Source: MA-ANB-1 sp965216445
GTDB lineage: Bacteria; Actinomycetota; Acidimicrobiia; Spongiisociales; ZC4RG35
Direction of reading: 5' to 3'
Assembly: GCA_965216445.1 (NCBI GenBank)
Contig: OZ244166.1
Coordinates: 1 to 64,000, forward strand
DNA length: 64,000 nt
The notes under the pieces are model-generated. The model worked only from the letters and a program-made list of their open reading frames with translations. It was not told where the DNA came from and did no database searches. A program made the position numbers and the translations under genes. Numbering within the stretch: position 1 is the first letter of the stretch; each line of letters begins with the position of its first letter. Of this stretch, positions 1-9,199 are shown piece by piece.

Positions 1-1
1 G

Positions 2-1339
2 CCGCCAAACCCCGCTATCGAACCCGTGTACAGGAGCTACACGCAAGCGCAGACCACCGAACAACTCGTCCGTCGGATTCTCAACGATTCCGGTCACGGC
101 GACCTCTTCGTTGATATCGACGCCGACGCCAAGACGATTGTGGAGCGAGTTGAAAACAGGCTCGTCGGCTCGGACATTGTCGCCGCCGAGTTCGTCCGCT
201 CAGTGTTCTACCGGGGCCAGGCGGCCTACTTGATCGGACTTCTCCACACCAAGACCGAACATGTACCTCTTGTCATCGCGCTGCGGAACGGTGCCGACGG
301 CGTACGCGTCGACGCTGTTCTGTTGACCGAGAACGAAGTTTCAATTCTGTTCAGCTTCACCCGTTCGTATTTCCATGTCGATGTGGTCCGCCCCTACGAC
401 CTCGTTCGCTTCTTGAAACGTTTGATGCCCCGGAAGCGGGTCGCCGAGATTTACATTTCCCTCGGGCAGAACAAACATGGAAAAACGGAGTTGTATCGAG
501 ATCTGCTGCGTCATCTGGACTCCGCCGAAGAGCAATTCGAGCACACCGAAGGCACAAAGGGCATGGTGATGATCGTTTTCACCATGCCGGGCTACGACGA
601 CGTCTTCAAGGTGATCCGAGATCGCTTCCCCCCGCCCAAAACCACCACACGCCAAGCGATCATGAAGAAGTATCGGTTGGTCTTCCGCCATGACCGCGCC
701 GGGCGGCTGATGGACGTACAGGACTTCCAACATCTCAAGTTCAAACGAAGTCGTTTTAGCGAACCACTCCTGGAAGAACTCGTGACCGAAGCGAGCAAGA
801 CCGTCTGGATCGAGGGAGATTCGGTGGTCGTGAACCATGTGTACGTGGAGCGGAGAATTGTCCCGCTCGATGTCTACGTGAGGGACGCTCCCCTCGACCT
901 CGCCGCTCAGGCCGTCGTTGACTATGGCCAGGCGATCAAAGACCTTGCCTCTACCAACATTTTCCCCGGAGATCTCCTCCTCAAGAACTTCGGCGTCACA
1001 CGTCACGGGCGTGTCGTTTTCTACGACTACGACGAATTGGCTCCGCTGGTGGATGTCCGGTTTCGCAAGATCCCGGCGCCTCGGGACGACCTCGATGCTC
1101 TGTCAGACGCCCCCTGGTATGGGGTGGGTCCGAACGACGTCTTCCCAGAGGAACACGAGGCCTTCTTGGGTCTGAAAGATCCTTTGCGGGCCCTCTTCAA
1201 ACAGGTCCACGGCGACCTGTTTGAGGTCGAACCCTGGCGAAGCATCCAGGACCGAATCAACGCCGGGGAACTCATCGAAGTCTTCCCCTATACGGAGGCC
1301 GCCCGGCTCCCCGGTACCGAGGGATTTCGGGGCTGGTAA
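2..1339 (+). CDS. aceK: isocitrate dehydrogenase kinase/phosphatase (AceK), 5' end cut by window edge
   Basis: The frame is open from base 2, so the gene starts before the window. AceK reversibly phosphorylates isocitrate dehydrogenase to set carbon flow between the TCA cycle and the glyoxylate shunt. The visible 445 codons cover the kinase core: FKVIRDRFPPPK (ATP-binding lysine region), NHVYVERRIVPLDVY, ANIFPGDLLLKNFGVTRHG-like and FYDYDE segments, then WYGVGPNDVFPEE, all diagnostic of the family. E. coli AceK is about 578 residues, so roughly 130 N-terminal residues are missing here. The family is best known from proteobacteria, so its presence here is unusual. No aceA/aceB neighbour is visible. 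Confidence 0.93.
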   Translation, partial: PPNPAIEPVYRSYTQAQTTEQLVRRILNDSGHGDLFVDIDADAKTIVERVENRLVGSDIVAAEFVRSVFYRGQAAYLIGLLHTKTEHVPLVIALRNGADGVRVDAVLLTENEVSILFSFTRSYFHVDVVRPYDLVRFLKRLMPRKRVAEIYISLGQNKHGKTELYRDLLRHLDSAEEQFEHTEGTKGMVMIVFTMPGYDDVFKVIRDRFPPPKTTTRQAIMKKYRLVFRHDRAGRLMDVQDFQHLKFKRSRFSEPLLEELVTEASKTVWIEGDSVVVNHVYVERRIVPLDVYVRDAPLDLAAQAVVDYGQAIKDLASTNIFPGDLLLKNFGVTRHGRVVFYDYDELAPLVDVRFRKIPAPRDDLDALSDAPWYGVGPNDVFPEEHEAFLGLKDPLRALFKQVHGDLFEVEPWRSIQDRINAGELIEVFPYTEAARLPGTEGFRGW

Positions 1340-1377
1340 GCCCCAGCCTGTCGGCTACGTTTGCCTAGAGTTACCGC

Positions 1378-1908
1378 ATGAGCCAAGCGATGACACCAGA
1401 CCGAGCCGACGTCAAAGTAGTGCAGTATGCGTTCGTCCTCGGAGGCGTCACGGCCCTGATCTTCGGGCTGATCCTTCTGTTCCGGCAAGAAGCCGCCCTG
1501 TCGATCCTGATGTTGATGCTCGGGCTGTGGTGGCTGATCCAAGGAGCCTTCACTCTCTTCGCCGTATTCATCGACCGAACCGACATGGGGTGGAAGCTCT
1601 TCATGGGCTTGCTCGGCCTAACCGCCGGCGTTGTGGTGTTGTTCAACCCTGGAGAGGCGGCCGACATCTTCAAGGGCGGCATCGGTGTCTTCCTAGGTGT
1701 CATCGGTGGACTCGCTGGCCTCACATCGCTCGTCGGTGGCGTCAGGTCGAAGCAGGCCGCTCCGGTGGTCTTCGGTGTTTTCAGCATCCTGATCGCAATC
1801 TTGATTCTGGCCAACGCCCAATTCTCCACGACAGTGCTGGTCACCTTCTTCGGAATCCTGCTCGTGATCGAAGGTGTGACCTCAATCGTTGTCGGGCTAC
1901 GCGGATAA
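1378..1908 (+). CDS. HdeD/DUF308 family membrane protein
   Basis: A 176-residue protein with about six hydrophobic segments in three repeated pairs (for example LGGVTALIFGLILLF, WLIQGAFTLFAVF, LLGLTAGVVVLFNPG), the pattern of HdeD/DUF308 proteins, some of which are linked to acid resistance. No catalytic residues are evident. The ATG lies 6 bases after a TAGAGT hexamer, which suggests a leaderless transcript independent of aceK upstream. The specific role is unknown. Confidence 0.75.
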   Translation: MSQAMTPDRADVKVVQYAFVLGGVTALIFGLILLFRQEAALSILMLMLGLWWLIQGAFTLFAVFIDRTDMGWKLFMGLLGLTAGVVVLFNPGEAADIFKGGIGVFLGVIGGLAGLTSLVGGVRSKQAAPVVFGVFSILIAILILANAQFSTTVLVTFFGILLVIEGVTSIVVGLRG

Positions 1909-2082
1909 CGAACGCTGGCCCGGCGACAACAGCTCGAAGCGGGCAACTCTTGATTGATACGCAGGTCTGAGTCGTTAGGATCTGCATGTGCCTGCTGTGA
2001 CCCCAAAACACATCCGGCGCGGCCTTTACGCCGCTCCCTAGTCCACCTCACATCCAGTGAGGCAAGAACGAAGGAGAGCAAG

Positions 2083-3363
2083 ATGACAGACTTGATTGAA
2101 CGTCACAACGACGTGATCGCACCGGTGATCGCATTCGACACCGAGATAGAGGCCGACTCGGCAAAAGGAATCTGGGTTACGGACGTCCACGGGAAGAAGT
2201 GGGCTGACTTCGCATGTGGCACCGCAGTGACAAACCTTGGCCACAACCACCCCAATGTCGTAGCCGCAGCGCACAACCAGATCGACAAGTTGATGCACTC
2301 GGGTTGCATCGTGCGTTACGACCCTCTGGTCACGGCTGCCGAGAAGCTCAGAGAGATAACACCTGAGGGCATCGAGAAGTTTGCCTTCGCCAACTCCGGT
2401 GCGGAGGCTGTGGAGGCTTCTGTGAAGCTCGCCAAGTACTCGAACGCACGTCAGGGGGTAATCACCTTCCGTGGCGCCTTCCATGGGCGAACGATGGGAT
2501 CGGTTGCCTACACCACGTCCAACGCCAAGTATCGCGACGGGTATCACCCGGTTCTGGGCTCAGTGTTCGTCGCTCCATTTCCTCATCCCTATCGCTGGGG
2601 GATGAGTGAAGATGAAGCAGTGGAGCACGCCCTCAACGAACTGCGGCTCATGGCCAAACACATCGTCACCCCAAACAACATCGCCTGCTTCCTGGTTGAG
2701 CCAGTTCAAGGCGAAGGTGGGTATTACCCGGCACCGGAAGCTTTCCTGTCCTCGTTGCGAGAAATCGCCGACGATCATGGGATCGTCTTGGTCTACGACG
2801 AGGTGCAAACCGGCTTTGGCAGGACGGCAGAGTGGTTTGCCTCGGATCACTACACGGCCAAGCCGGACATCATGGCGATGGGCAAGGGCATCGCCAACGG
2901 TCTTCCTCTCTCTGCTTACGGAGCCTCGCGGGAACGCGTTGACAGCTGGCCGGTGGGCTCACATGGGACGACCTTCGGAGGGAACCCGGTGGCAACCGCG
3001 GCAGCAATCTCAGTCATGGACACGATGGAGGAACTCCTCCCGCATGCCCGCGACCTCTCGAAGCACGCCTTCGATAAGTTCGATGAAATCGCCGAGCGTC
3101 ACCCAACGGTCGGTGACGTCAGGGGCCTCGGGCTCATGATCGGTGTTGAGTTCGTCAAAGACCGGGAAAGCAGAGCACCGGACGCCGACGCCTTCAAGCA
3201 CGTGCAGAAGTACGCGTTTGACAGGGAGTTGATCATCATCGAGTGCGGACCCGATGGGAACGTACTTCGATTCGTTCCCCCACTGGTTACGACGAAAGAG
3301 GAGCTGGACTGGGCGATCGGCCTGATCGACGAGGGATTGAGGGACTGGGAGTCCCGGAACTGA
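2083..3363 (+). CDS. class III PLP-dependent aminotransferase (4-aminobutyrate transaminase-like)
   Basis: A 426-residue fold-type I aminotransferase. Family signatures are FANSGAEAVE (PLP phosphate region), FHGRTMG, the aspartate of VYDEVQTGFGR (about D239), the PLP lysine in MGKGIANG (about K268) and HGTTFGGNPVA. The overall sequence resembles GabT/omega-amino acid transaminases more than ArgD, but substrate cannot be fixed from sequence. The ATG at 2083 follows a good AAGGAGAG ribosome site; a longer reading frame to 1954 lacks homology-like sequence. No succinate-semialdehyde dehydrogenase gene lies beside it. Confidence 0.85.
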   Translation: MTDLIERHNDVIAPVIAFDTEIEADSAKGIWVTDVHGKKWADFACGTAVTNLGHNHPNVVAAAHNQIDKLMHSGCIVRYDPLVTAAEKLREITPEGIEKFAFANSGAEAVEASVKLAKYSNARQGVITFRGAFHGRTMGSVAYTTSNAKYRDGYHPVLGSVFVAPFPHPYRWGMSEDEAVEHALNELRLMAKHIVTPNNIACFLVEPVQGEGGYYPAPEAFLSSLREIADDHGIVLVYDEVQTGFGRTAEWFASDHYTAKPDIMAMGKGIANGLPLSAYGASRERVDSWPVGSHGTTFGGNPVATAAAISVMDTMEELLPHARDLSKHAFDKFDEIAERHPTVGDVRGLGLMIGVEFVKDRESRAPDADAFKHVQKYAFDRELIIIECGPDGNVLRFVPPLVTTKEELDWAIGLIDEGLRDWESRN

Positions 3364-3375
3364 CATGATCTAGGG

Positions 3376-4242
3376 ATGACCAGATTTGGCATCGCCACCA
3401 CTGCTCTTAGCGCACTTCTGGTCGGTGGAATAGCCCTGGTCGTCCTTTCCATGCAGAACGAAGCGCCGCAGGCAGTGGCGACAACAGTTGAGCAATCGCC
3501 TCCTCTCAGGAGTTCCGCACCCACAACGACCAAAACAACACTCGCCGCCGCCGCAGCCACGACAACGGTTCCGACAACCACGACGACTTCAGTGGCAGAA
3601 ACAACAACTTCCAGCATCGTGACCGCGACTACAACCACAACGGTGCCAGCCAGTTCGTCGACGACCGTGACCCCGGCTCCCCCGTTCTTCTCATCAGTGG
3701 CAACCGTTACGGCTGAGGACCTCTTCGCTTCGTGGAGCGAAGGTTGTCCGGTCCCTCCATCCGAACTTCGAGAAGTCACCCTGGCGCACTGGAACTACAA
3801 AGACGAAGTGCAGACGGGTCGGATCATCGTCGCCGCATCGCTTGTCGACTCGGTAGTTGCGATATTCGCTGACCTCTACGAAGCGCAATTCCCGATCCAG
3901 CGGATGGAACCGGTGGAGGCATTCGGAGGTGACGACAACTCCAGCATGGCCGCCAACAACACCAGCGCCTTCAACTGTCGCGAAATCACAGGAGGCTCAT
4001 CGTTTTCAGAGCATTCATACGGGCGAGCCATCGACCTGAACCCGTTGGTGAATCCTTACGTCAACGGCTCCACGGTTCTGCCACCCGAGGGAAGTGCCTA
4101 TGCCGACCGGAGTCTCGATGCCCCGGGAATGATCCATGCTGGAGACGAGGTCGTGACCGCATTCGCGGACCGCGGTTGGATCTGGGGTGGCACCTGGACC
4201 TCGCTCAAGGACTACCAGCACTTTTCAACGACGGGCAACTGA
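3376..4242 (+). CDS. secreted M15-type (D-Ala-D-Ala carboxypeptidase / endopeptidase-like) peptidase
   Basis: A 288-residue exported protein: N-terminal hydrophobic anchor, a Thr/Ala/Val-rich linker (about residues 45-95), then a catalytic domain. SEHSYGRAIDLNP carries the first zinc-binding His and Asp of M15 peptidases, and DYQHF near the C terminus supplies the last His; RGWIWGG is also typical. The best match in mind is the CwlK/VanY group that cleaves peptidoglycan peptides. It follows the aminotransferase by 12 bases but the link is probably positional only. Confidence 0.75.
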   Translation: MTRFGIATTALSALLVGGIALVVLSMQNEAPQAVATTVEQSPPLRSSAPTTTKTTLAAAAATTTVPTTTTTSVAETTTSSIVTATTTTTVPASSSTTVTPAPPFFSSVATVTAEDLFASWSEGCPVPPSELREVTLAHWNYKDEVQTGRIIVAASLVDSVVAIFADLYEAQFPIQRMEPVEAFGGDDNSSMAANNTSAFNCREITGGSSFSEHSYGRAIDLNPLVNPYVNGSTVLPPEGSAYADRSLDAPGMIHAGDEVVTAFADRGWIWGGTWTSLKDYQHFSTTGN

Positions 4243-4252
4243 GCTCTTCACG

Positions 4253-4300
4253 TTCTGTGTCGATTGCTTGCAGACCGTTTGGGCAAAAATCGACACAGAA
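4253..4300. repeat. dispersed hairpin repeat, copy 1
   Basis: Perfect 13-base inverted arms (TTCTGTGTCGATT at 4253-4265 and AATCGACACAGAA at 4288-4300) with a 22-base loop. A diverged copy lies at 36231-36280, sharing the 3' arm AAATCGACACA and most of the loop. Both are intergenic. It may act as a terminator or be a small repeat element. Confidence 0.6.
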
Positions 4301-4345
4301 ACGAGAAATGGGAACCGTTTGGGAGGCGGGCAACATCAAAACCAG

Positions 4346-5188
4346 ATGAAACGGACGTACCGCGCCTCAGCCATAGTTGCCAGTGTCGCTCTGTTACTCG
4401 CGGCCTGCGGGTCGAACGAGGTTGTCACTCCCCCCAACGGTCCCGAAGGCGATCCCGATGCACCGCTGATCCAAATCCGATCGGTGGGTGGATTCGCGCC
4501 AATTACGGCGATGCTCGGACAGGGACCGACCTATACCGTCACCTGGGGCGGCCAACTCATCACCCTCGGGCCGTCCGTCGACTCCTTCCCCGGAGAGCTC
4601 GTACCTCTGTATCTCGAAGCTGACCTCACCGAGGAGCAAGAAGCGGAAATCTCCCGACTCATAGACGAGATGGGAATCGCCGATATCACCGAAGAGCACG
4701 ACAACTCCGTCATTAATGTTGCGGATGCGACCACAGAAGTGATCGTCTACTGGGACGACGCTGGAACCCACCGATACTCGGTATACGCCCTGGGTCTCAG
4801 CGATCAGACTGTGCCGGCCCGTACCCAGTCGTTCAGCGAGCTCATCGAATTTCTCGGCAGCATCACTGGAACTCTCGATACATCAGCGTACGAACCGAAG
4901 TCGGTACAGATAATCGCCGGCGCCTATTACGGCGGGTTCGACCCAGAATTGGAGGATCTACGTCCCTGGCCCCTCGACGGTGAAGACCCCGACGAGTGGG
5001 ACCTCTACACCACCATTGGCGAGGACCAGATTTGGACTTGTAAAACGTTTGGCAGTGAAGTCCTGACCACGTTCGCTGATGCGACTCAGACCACGACCTG
5101 GGTTCACCCCAGCCCGTTAGTCGACGCTCAGAATCTTCAACTCCTGGTCCGTCCCCTGCATCCGGGCGAGCCTGGCTGCGAACTCTGA
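4346..5188 (+). CDS. predicted lipoprotein of unknown function
   Basis: A 280-residue protein with a lipoprotein signal: basic MKRTYR start, hydrophobic run and lipobox LLLAAC. The mature part has no family I recognise; it includes a YTVTWGGQLITLGP segment and a C-terminal half with WTCKTFG and LHPGEPGCEL. The ATG at 4346 was chosen because it places the signal peptide at the N terminus; an upstream extension of the frame runs back into the previous gene. Confidence 0.65.
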   Translation: MKRTYRASAIVASVALLLAACGSNEVVTPPNGPEGDPDAPLIQIRSVGGFAPITAMLGQGPTYTVTWGGQLITLGPSVDSFPGELVPLYLEADLTEEQEAEISRLIDEMGIADITEEHDNSVINVADATTEVIVYWDDAGTHRYSVYALGLSDQTVPARTQSFSELIEFLGSITGTLDTSAYEPKSVQIIAGAYYGGFDPELEDLRPWPLDGEDPDEWDLYTTIGEDQIWTCKTFGSEVLTTFADATQTTTWVHPSPLVDAQNLQLLVRPLHPGEPGCEL

Positions 5189-5219
5189 TCCGAGCCTCAG
5201 CCCGGCTGAGCTCTTGGGT

Positions 5220-5984
5220 TTAGCGGCCACCGCCAAGCAAGTCAGAGATATCGGGGATTTCGGGGCCGCTGCCACCGCCCGAGCCGCCCAAACCGCCGAG
5301 GATGTCAACGAGACCGCCAAGGTCCGCTCCACCGGATGAACCAGCACCTCCGGATCCGCCTCCGCTGCCACCGAGCAATCCACCGAGCAAATCGCCGATA
5401 CCCCCACCGGATGAACCGGAGCCACTGCCGCCGCCGCCGCCGAGGAGGCCACCGAGGAGATCGCCGATTCCGCCGCTACCGCCACTTGATGGCTCGGTCG
5501 CTCCGCCACCACCGCCGAGGAGGTCGCCCAGCACGCCTCCGAGACCACCGTCGGCCTCGCCACCCTTGACCGCACCGCCCATCTTTTTGGACAGCCATGC
5601 CATCACAAACGGAGCAATCATGGGAAGGATCTTGCTGAAGAGCGATGGCTGAGCGCGATTGGAGTCGGCAGCCCCGAGCCGAGCGGTGACCTCGTCGGTC
5701 TTCGACCCGAATATGTGATGGACAATCTTGTCGCCCTCGTTGAAGTCCGCCTGCCCCAATGGATCATCCGCATCGAGTAGATCGCCAGGGTGATCCTCGA
5801 TGAGGGCCTGGAAAAGTGAAGCGGCGCCGTCGGGAGACGACTTCGCATTTGCGGTTAGCCCACCCAACAGGGCCGGCGCGCCAACCGCTATGGCGTCTTC
5901 GACCTCGTGCGTGGAAACCCCCAGCTGTTGAGCCAGCGAATCGACAGGTAGTTTCTGCAATAGGTCGGCGGCAATGTCTGTCAA
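5220..5984 (-). CDS. DUF937 family protein with Gly-rich repeats
   Basis: A 254-residue protein. Residues 1-120 match DUF937: an N-terminal helical LAQQLGVSTHEVEDAIAVG and APALLGGLTANA, then FNEGDKIVHHIFG. Residues 120-254 are low-complexity Gly/Ser with repeated GIGDLLGGLLGGGGG units. The start codon is TTG, supported by GGAGGG just upstream. It is convergent with the lipoprotein gene. Function is unknown; the domain also occurs in YidB-type proteins. Confidence 0.75.
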   Translation of the reverse strand: MTDIAADLLQKLPVDSLAQQLGVSTHEVEDAIAVGAPALLGGLTANAKSSPDGAASLFQALIEDHPGDLLDADDPLGQADFNEGDKIVHHIFGSKTDEVTARLGAADSNRAQPSLFSKILPMIAPFVMAWLSKKMGGAVKGGEADGGLGGVLGDLLGGGGGATEPSSGGSGGIGDLLGGLLGGGGGSGSGSSGGGIGDLLGGLLGGSGGGSGGAGSSGGADLGGLVDILGGLGGSGGGSGPEIPDISDLLGGGR

Positions 5985-6062
5985 AATGTCCCTCCATCTA
6001 GACGTGGCGGAACCTTACCCTCCCGGCCTGAGCGGTGTAGACCCTGTGTAACGTCGGACGTC

Positions 6063-7190
6063 ATGGAACGAAGCATCGAAACCGACCTCGTCCACGGTGG
6101 TCGTGGCCCCGACCCAACAACCGGAGCGGTGGTAGCTCCCATTCATCCCTCAACGACCTATGCCCGCGATGAGTCCTACGAGTTGGTATCCGAATACCTG
6201 TACACCCGTCACGGGGCGCCGAACCACACACTCGTTGAAGAACTTGCCGCGAGACTCGACGGCGGTGCCGACGCGAGAGTCTTCTCATCCGGACTTGCCG
6301 CATTTACTGCCCTTGTCGAAACCGTGCCCACAGGTGGAGCCGTGGTGGCGCCACAGGTCATGTATCACGGCGGTCAGCTTTGGCTCCGGCGTCTCCACGA
6401 CCGAGGGCGCATCAATCTCACACTCTTTGACCAGTCGACACCGGGCGCAATGGAACAGGCGATACAAGTAGATAAGCCCGGCCTGGTCTGGATTGAGACC
6501 CCGGTGAACCCGACATGGGATGTCATCGACATTCGACAGGCTTCCGCGGCAACCAAATCCGTCGGGGGCCTTCTCGGTGTCGACGTCACGGTTAGCCCGC
6601 TGACGACCCGACCAATCGAATTGGGCGCCGACTTCGCCTTTCATTCGGCAACAAAGTCATACAACGGACACGCCGACGTTCTCGGCGGGTTACTCGTCGC
6701 CGCCCGGGAGGATGAGGTATGGGACGAGATCACCTGGATCCGGACTCACACCGGTGCGATCCTCGGAGCCTTTGAGTCCTGGCTGCTTCTCCGAGGCATG
6801 AAGACCCTTCACCTCCGCGTCGATCGTGCATCTGCCAACGCGATGGCCGTCGCCCAGCACTTTGAGACCCACCCCGATGTGGAAGCGGTCCTCTACCCGG
6901 GTTTGGCCTCACACCCAGGCCATGACATCGCCAAGACCCAGATGGATCGGGGATTCGGAGCAATGATGTCAATACGCGTCAAGGGTGGATTCGACCAAGC
7001 AAACCATGTCGCGACATCCACCAGAGTCTTCGTGCCCGCCACATCGCTGGGAGGGGTCGAAAGCCTGATCGAGCACCGTACAGTGCTCGAACCACCGGAG
7101 TCGGTGGTTCCTGACGACCTTCTTCGTCTCTCAATTGGTATCGAGCCCGCTGACGAGCTGATCGCTGACCTGGAACAAGCCCTGAGTTAG
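6063..7190 (+). CDS. Cys/Met metabolism PLP-dependent enzyme (cystathionine gamma-synthase/lyase-like)
   Basis: A 375-residue fold-type I PLP enzyme. PIHPSTTY at the N terminus, SSGLAAFTALVE, ETPVNPTWDVIDI, the PLP-lysine motif SATKSYNGHADVLGG, and the C-terminal SLGGVESLIEHR are the hallmarks of the MetB/MetC family. Which of gamma-synthase, gamma-lyase or beta-lyase it is cannot be decided here. It stands alone between divergent or convergent neighbours. Starts at the ATG that begins the conserved N terminus. Confidence 0.85.
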   Translation: MERSIETDLVHGGRGPDPTTGAVVAPIHPSTTYARDESYELVSEYLYTRHGAPNHTLVEELAARLDGGADARVFSSGLAAFTALVETVPTGGAVVAPQVMYHGGQLWLRRLHDRGRINLTLFDQSTPGAMEQAIQVDKPGLVWIETPVNPTWDVIDIRQASAATKSVGGLLGVDVTVSPLTTRPIELGADFAFHSATKSYNGHADVLGGLLVAAREDEVWDEITWIRTHTGAILGAFESWLLLRGMKTLHLRVDRASANAMAVAQHFETHPDVEAVLYPGLASHPGHDIAKTQMDRGFGAMMSIRVKGGFDQANHVATSTRVFVPATSLGGVESLIEHRTVLEPPESVVPDDLLRLSIGIEPADELIADLEQALS

Positions 7191-7260
7191 TCCGCCAACC
7201 TCGCCGGATCTCCCCTCACCCGATAACCCGCGTACGGGCAGGCGGTCGACGAGCGATACC

Positions 7261-8619
7261 TCAGCTTTGGACGACAGGTACCTGCTCCATGGCCTCGGCA
7301 ATGTGGTCTGCTGGGTGGTCGTAGTCGGTGAGCCCTTCGGTGAAATACGCCTGGTAGGACGCCATGTCGAAGTGACCATGACCGGAGAGGTTGAACAGGA
7401 TCACCTTCTCTTCGCCTGCCTCCCTTGCCGCAACGGCCTCATTCATTGCCGATGCGACGGCGTGGGTTGGCTCGGGTCCGGGGATGATCCCTTCGGTACG
7501 AGCGAACTCGACCCCTTTGGCAAAGGTCTCGTTCTGATGCAGGGACTCTGCTTCGATGACACCTTCATCCACGAGTAGCGACACGAGGGGTGCCATCCCG
7601 TGGTAGCGAAGTCCGCCCGCGTGGATCGGATCCGGGACAAATCCATGGCCGAGAGTGTGCATCTTGACCAGCGGTGTCATACCAACACTGTCACCGAAGT
7701 CGAATTGATAGGAGCCTCTGGTGAGTGAGGGAGCCGCTGCCGGCTCTACTGCCCGGATGACCGGGTCCATCTTCCCCGCCAGCTTTTCCCTGACAAAGGG
7801 GAAGGCGAGGCCGGCGAAATTGGATCCTCCTCCGGCACAGCCGATCACCACATCGGGGGTCTCACCGACAAGTGCCATCTGCTTCAGTGCTTCTTCACCG
7901 ATCACGGTCTGATGCATGAGGACATGATTGAGTACCGAGCCGAGCGAGTACTTCACATCTTCGTTCGTCGCCGCCACCTCGACCGCCTCGGAGATAGCGA
8001 TGCCGAGGCTCCCCGGCGTGTCCGGGTCTGCGGCGAGAAGCTTGCGGCCCACTTCGGTTCTGTCCGAGGGAGAGGGGTAGATGGTCGCGCCGTAGGTCTC
8101 GATCATGGCCTTCCGATACGGTTTCTGGTCGTAAGACGCACGCACTTGATAGACCTCACACTCGATCCCGAACAAGGCACATGCGAACGCAAGGGCCGAG
8201 CCCCATTGACCTGCACCTGTCTCGGTTGAGATCCTCTTGACGCCTGCCTTGGCGTTGTAATACGCCTGTGCGACGGCCGTGTTCGGCTTATGGGAACCAA
8301 CCGGGCTGACACCCTCGTACTTGTAGTAGATCCTGGCCGGCCCACCGATCAGCTTCTCCAGGCCGTGGGCGCGATACATCGGAGATGGCCTCCATAGTCG
8401 GTAGACCTCTCGAATCTCTTCCGGTATCTCGATATAGCTCTCCGTAGACACCTCCTGCAAGATCAAGTCCATTGGGAAGAGCGGAGCTAAATCATCGGGT
8501 CCAACTGGCTCGTGTGTCCCAGGATGAAGCACCGGCGGTGGGGGCGCCGGCAGATCGGGGACGATGTTATACCAATGGGTCGGGAGGTCGGATTCGGGGA
8601 GTGTGATCTTGGTAGCCAT
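7261..8619 (-). CDS. TrpB2-type tryptophan synthase beta-like PLP enzyme
   Basis: A 452-residue fold-type II PLP enzyme. The long N terminus (NIVPDLP, EEIREVYRLWRPSP) and the PLP-lysine region GSHKPNTA, plus ETGAGQWGSALA and GCAGGGSNFAGL, mark the TrpB2 branch, which condenses serine and indole but often stands without TrpA. No trpA or other trp gene is nearby. A TAGGTT hexamer 6 bases before the ATG suggests a leaderless mRNA. Convergent with the Cys/Met enzyme. Confidence 0.88.
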   Translation of the reverse strand: MATKITLPESDLPTHWYNIVPDLPAPPPPVLHPGTHEPVGPDDLAPLFPMDLILQEVSTESYIEIPEEIREVYRLWRPSPMYRAHGLEKLIGGPARIYYKYEGVSPVGSHKPNTAVAQAYYNAKAGVKRISTETGAGQWGSALAFACALFGIECEVYQVRASYDQKPYRKAMIETYGATIYPSPSDRTEVGRKLLAADPDTPGSLGIAISEAVEVAATNEDVKYSLGSVLNHVLMHQTVIGEEALKQMALVGETPDVVIGCAGGGSNFAGLAFPFVREKLAGKMDPVIRAVEPAAAPSLTRGSYQFDFGDSVGMTPLVKMHTLGHGFVPDPIHAGGLRYHGMAPLVSLLVDEGVIEAESLHQNETFAKGVEFARTEGIIPGPEPTHAVASAMNEAVAAREAGEEKVILFNLSGHGHFDMASYQAYFTEGLTDYDHPADHIAEAMEQVPVVQS

Positions 8620-8669
8620 AGGCGAAACCTACCGAACGAGATTCCTCGATGCTCTATGAAGTGCCTTAC

Positions 8670-9164
8670 TCAGCGATCTGTCCAACCCGGATAGAGATTG
8701 CTGGGACGGTCGAGGTCATCGAGGGTCCGTTCAATTAGATTCTGAACCAGTTCCAGCTGGTCGATGAGATCACTCGCCTTCACACCCTCGGCATCCATTA
8801 TTGCGCTGAGATGCGAAACGGTCTTGGTGAAGATTTGAGCCGAATCGAGTACCCACTGACGGCATTCCTCGGTCAGAGCAATGAGCCGACTCCGACCATC
8901 TGACGGGTTGGGTGTCTTGATCACGTGGCCCTTTTCTTCGAACCTTCGCACGTACCCCGATGTCGTGGTCAGTGGCATCCCGGTTCCCTCGGCGAGTTCG
9001 GTGAGCGTCATCGGGCCGCGGAGTAGGTAGCTATAGACGGCGTAATCGTCGCCACGGATTCCGGTTGGCTCAAGGGCTCTCTGAACCAGCCGTCCCGACA
9101 TCATGTTGGTCCGGAATATCTGGAACAGCAGACTGATTCGGGCACGTCGCCCAGAACTACTCAT
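8670..9164 (-). CDS. MarR family transcriptional regulator
   Basis: A 164-residue winged-helix protein: dimerisation helices at both ends and a central TLTELAEGTGMPLTTTSGYVRRFEEKGHVIKTPNPSDGRSRLIALTE-like wHTH with the typical DGR wing (quoted pieces: MTLTELAEGTG, NPSDGRSRLIALT). It is divergent from a lipoprotein gene; a CTACGA-GG-TCGTAG palindrome between them overlaps both -10 boxes, so autoregulation plus control of the divergent gene is likely. TAGTAT 6 bases before its ATG suggests leaderless translation. Confidence 0.9.
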   Translation of the reverse strand: MSSSGRRARISLLFQIFRTNMMSGRLVQRALEPTGIRGDDYAVYSYLLRGPMTLTELAEGTGMPLTTTSGYVRRFEEKGHVIKTPNPSDGRSRLIALTEECRQWVLDSAQIFTKTVSHLSAIMDAEGVKASDLIDQLELVQNLIERTLDDLDRPSNLYPGWTDR

Positions 9165-9173
9165 GACATGATA

Positions 9174-9187
9174 CTACGAGGTCGTAG
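9174..9187. promoter_or_regulatory. probable MarR operator over divergent promoters
   Basis: CTACGA and TCGTAG flank a GG centre, a perfect 14-base inverted repeat. It overlaps the TAGTAT -10 of the MarR gene (minus strand) and sits in the spacer of a CATTAT -10 (9188-9193) for the plus-strand gene at 9200. A bound repressor would block both. Confidence 0.6.
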
Positions 9188-9199
9188 CATTATTCCTCT

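Noticed and set aside
341..1006. 221-codon frame on the minus strand of aceK
   Set aside because: Antisense of a clearly conserved AceK core.
3099..3779. 226-codon minus-strand frame opposite the aminotransferase and M15 peptidase genes
   Set aside because: Val/Thr-rich antisense of the Thr linker; crosses two real genes and shows no family motif.
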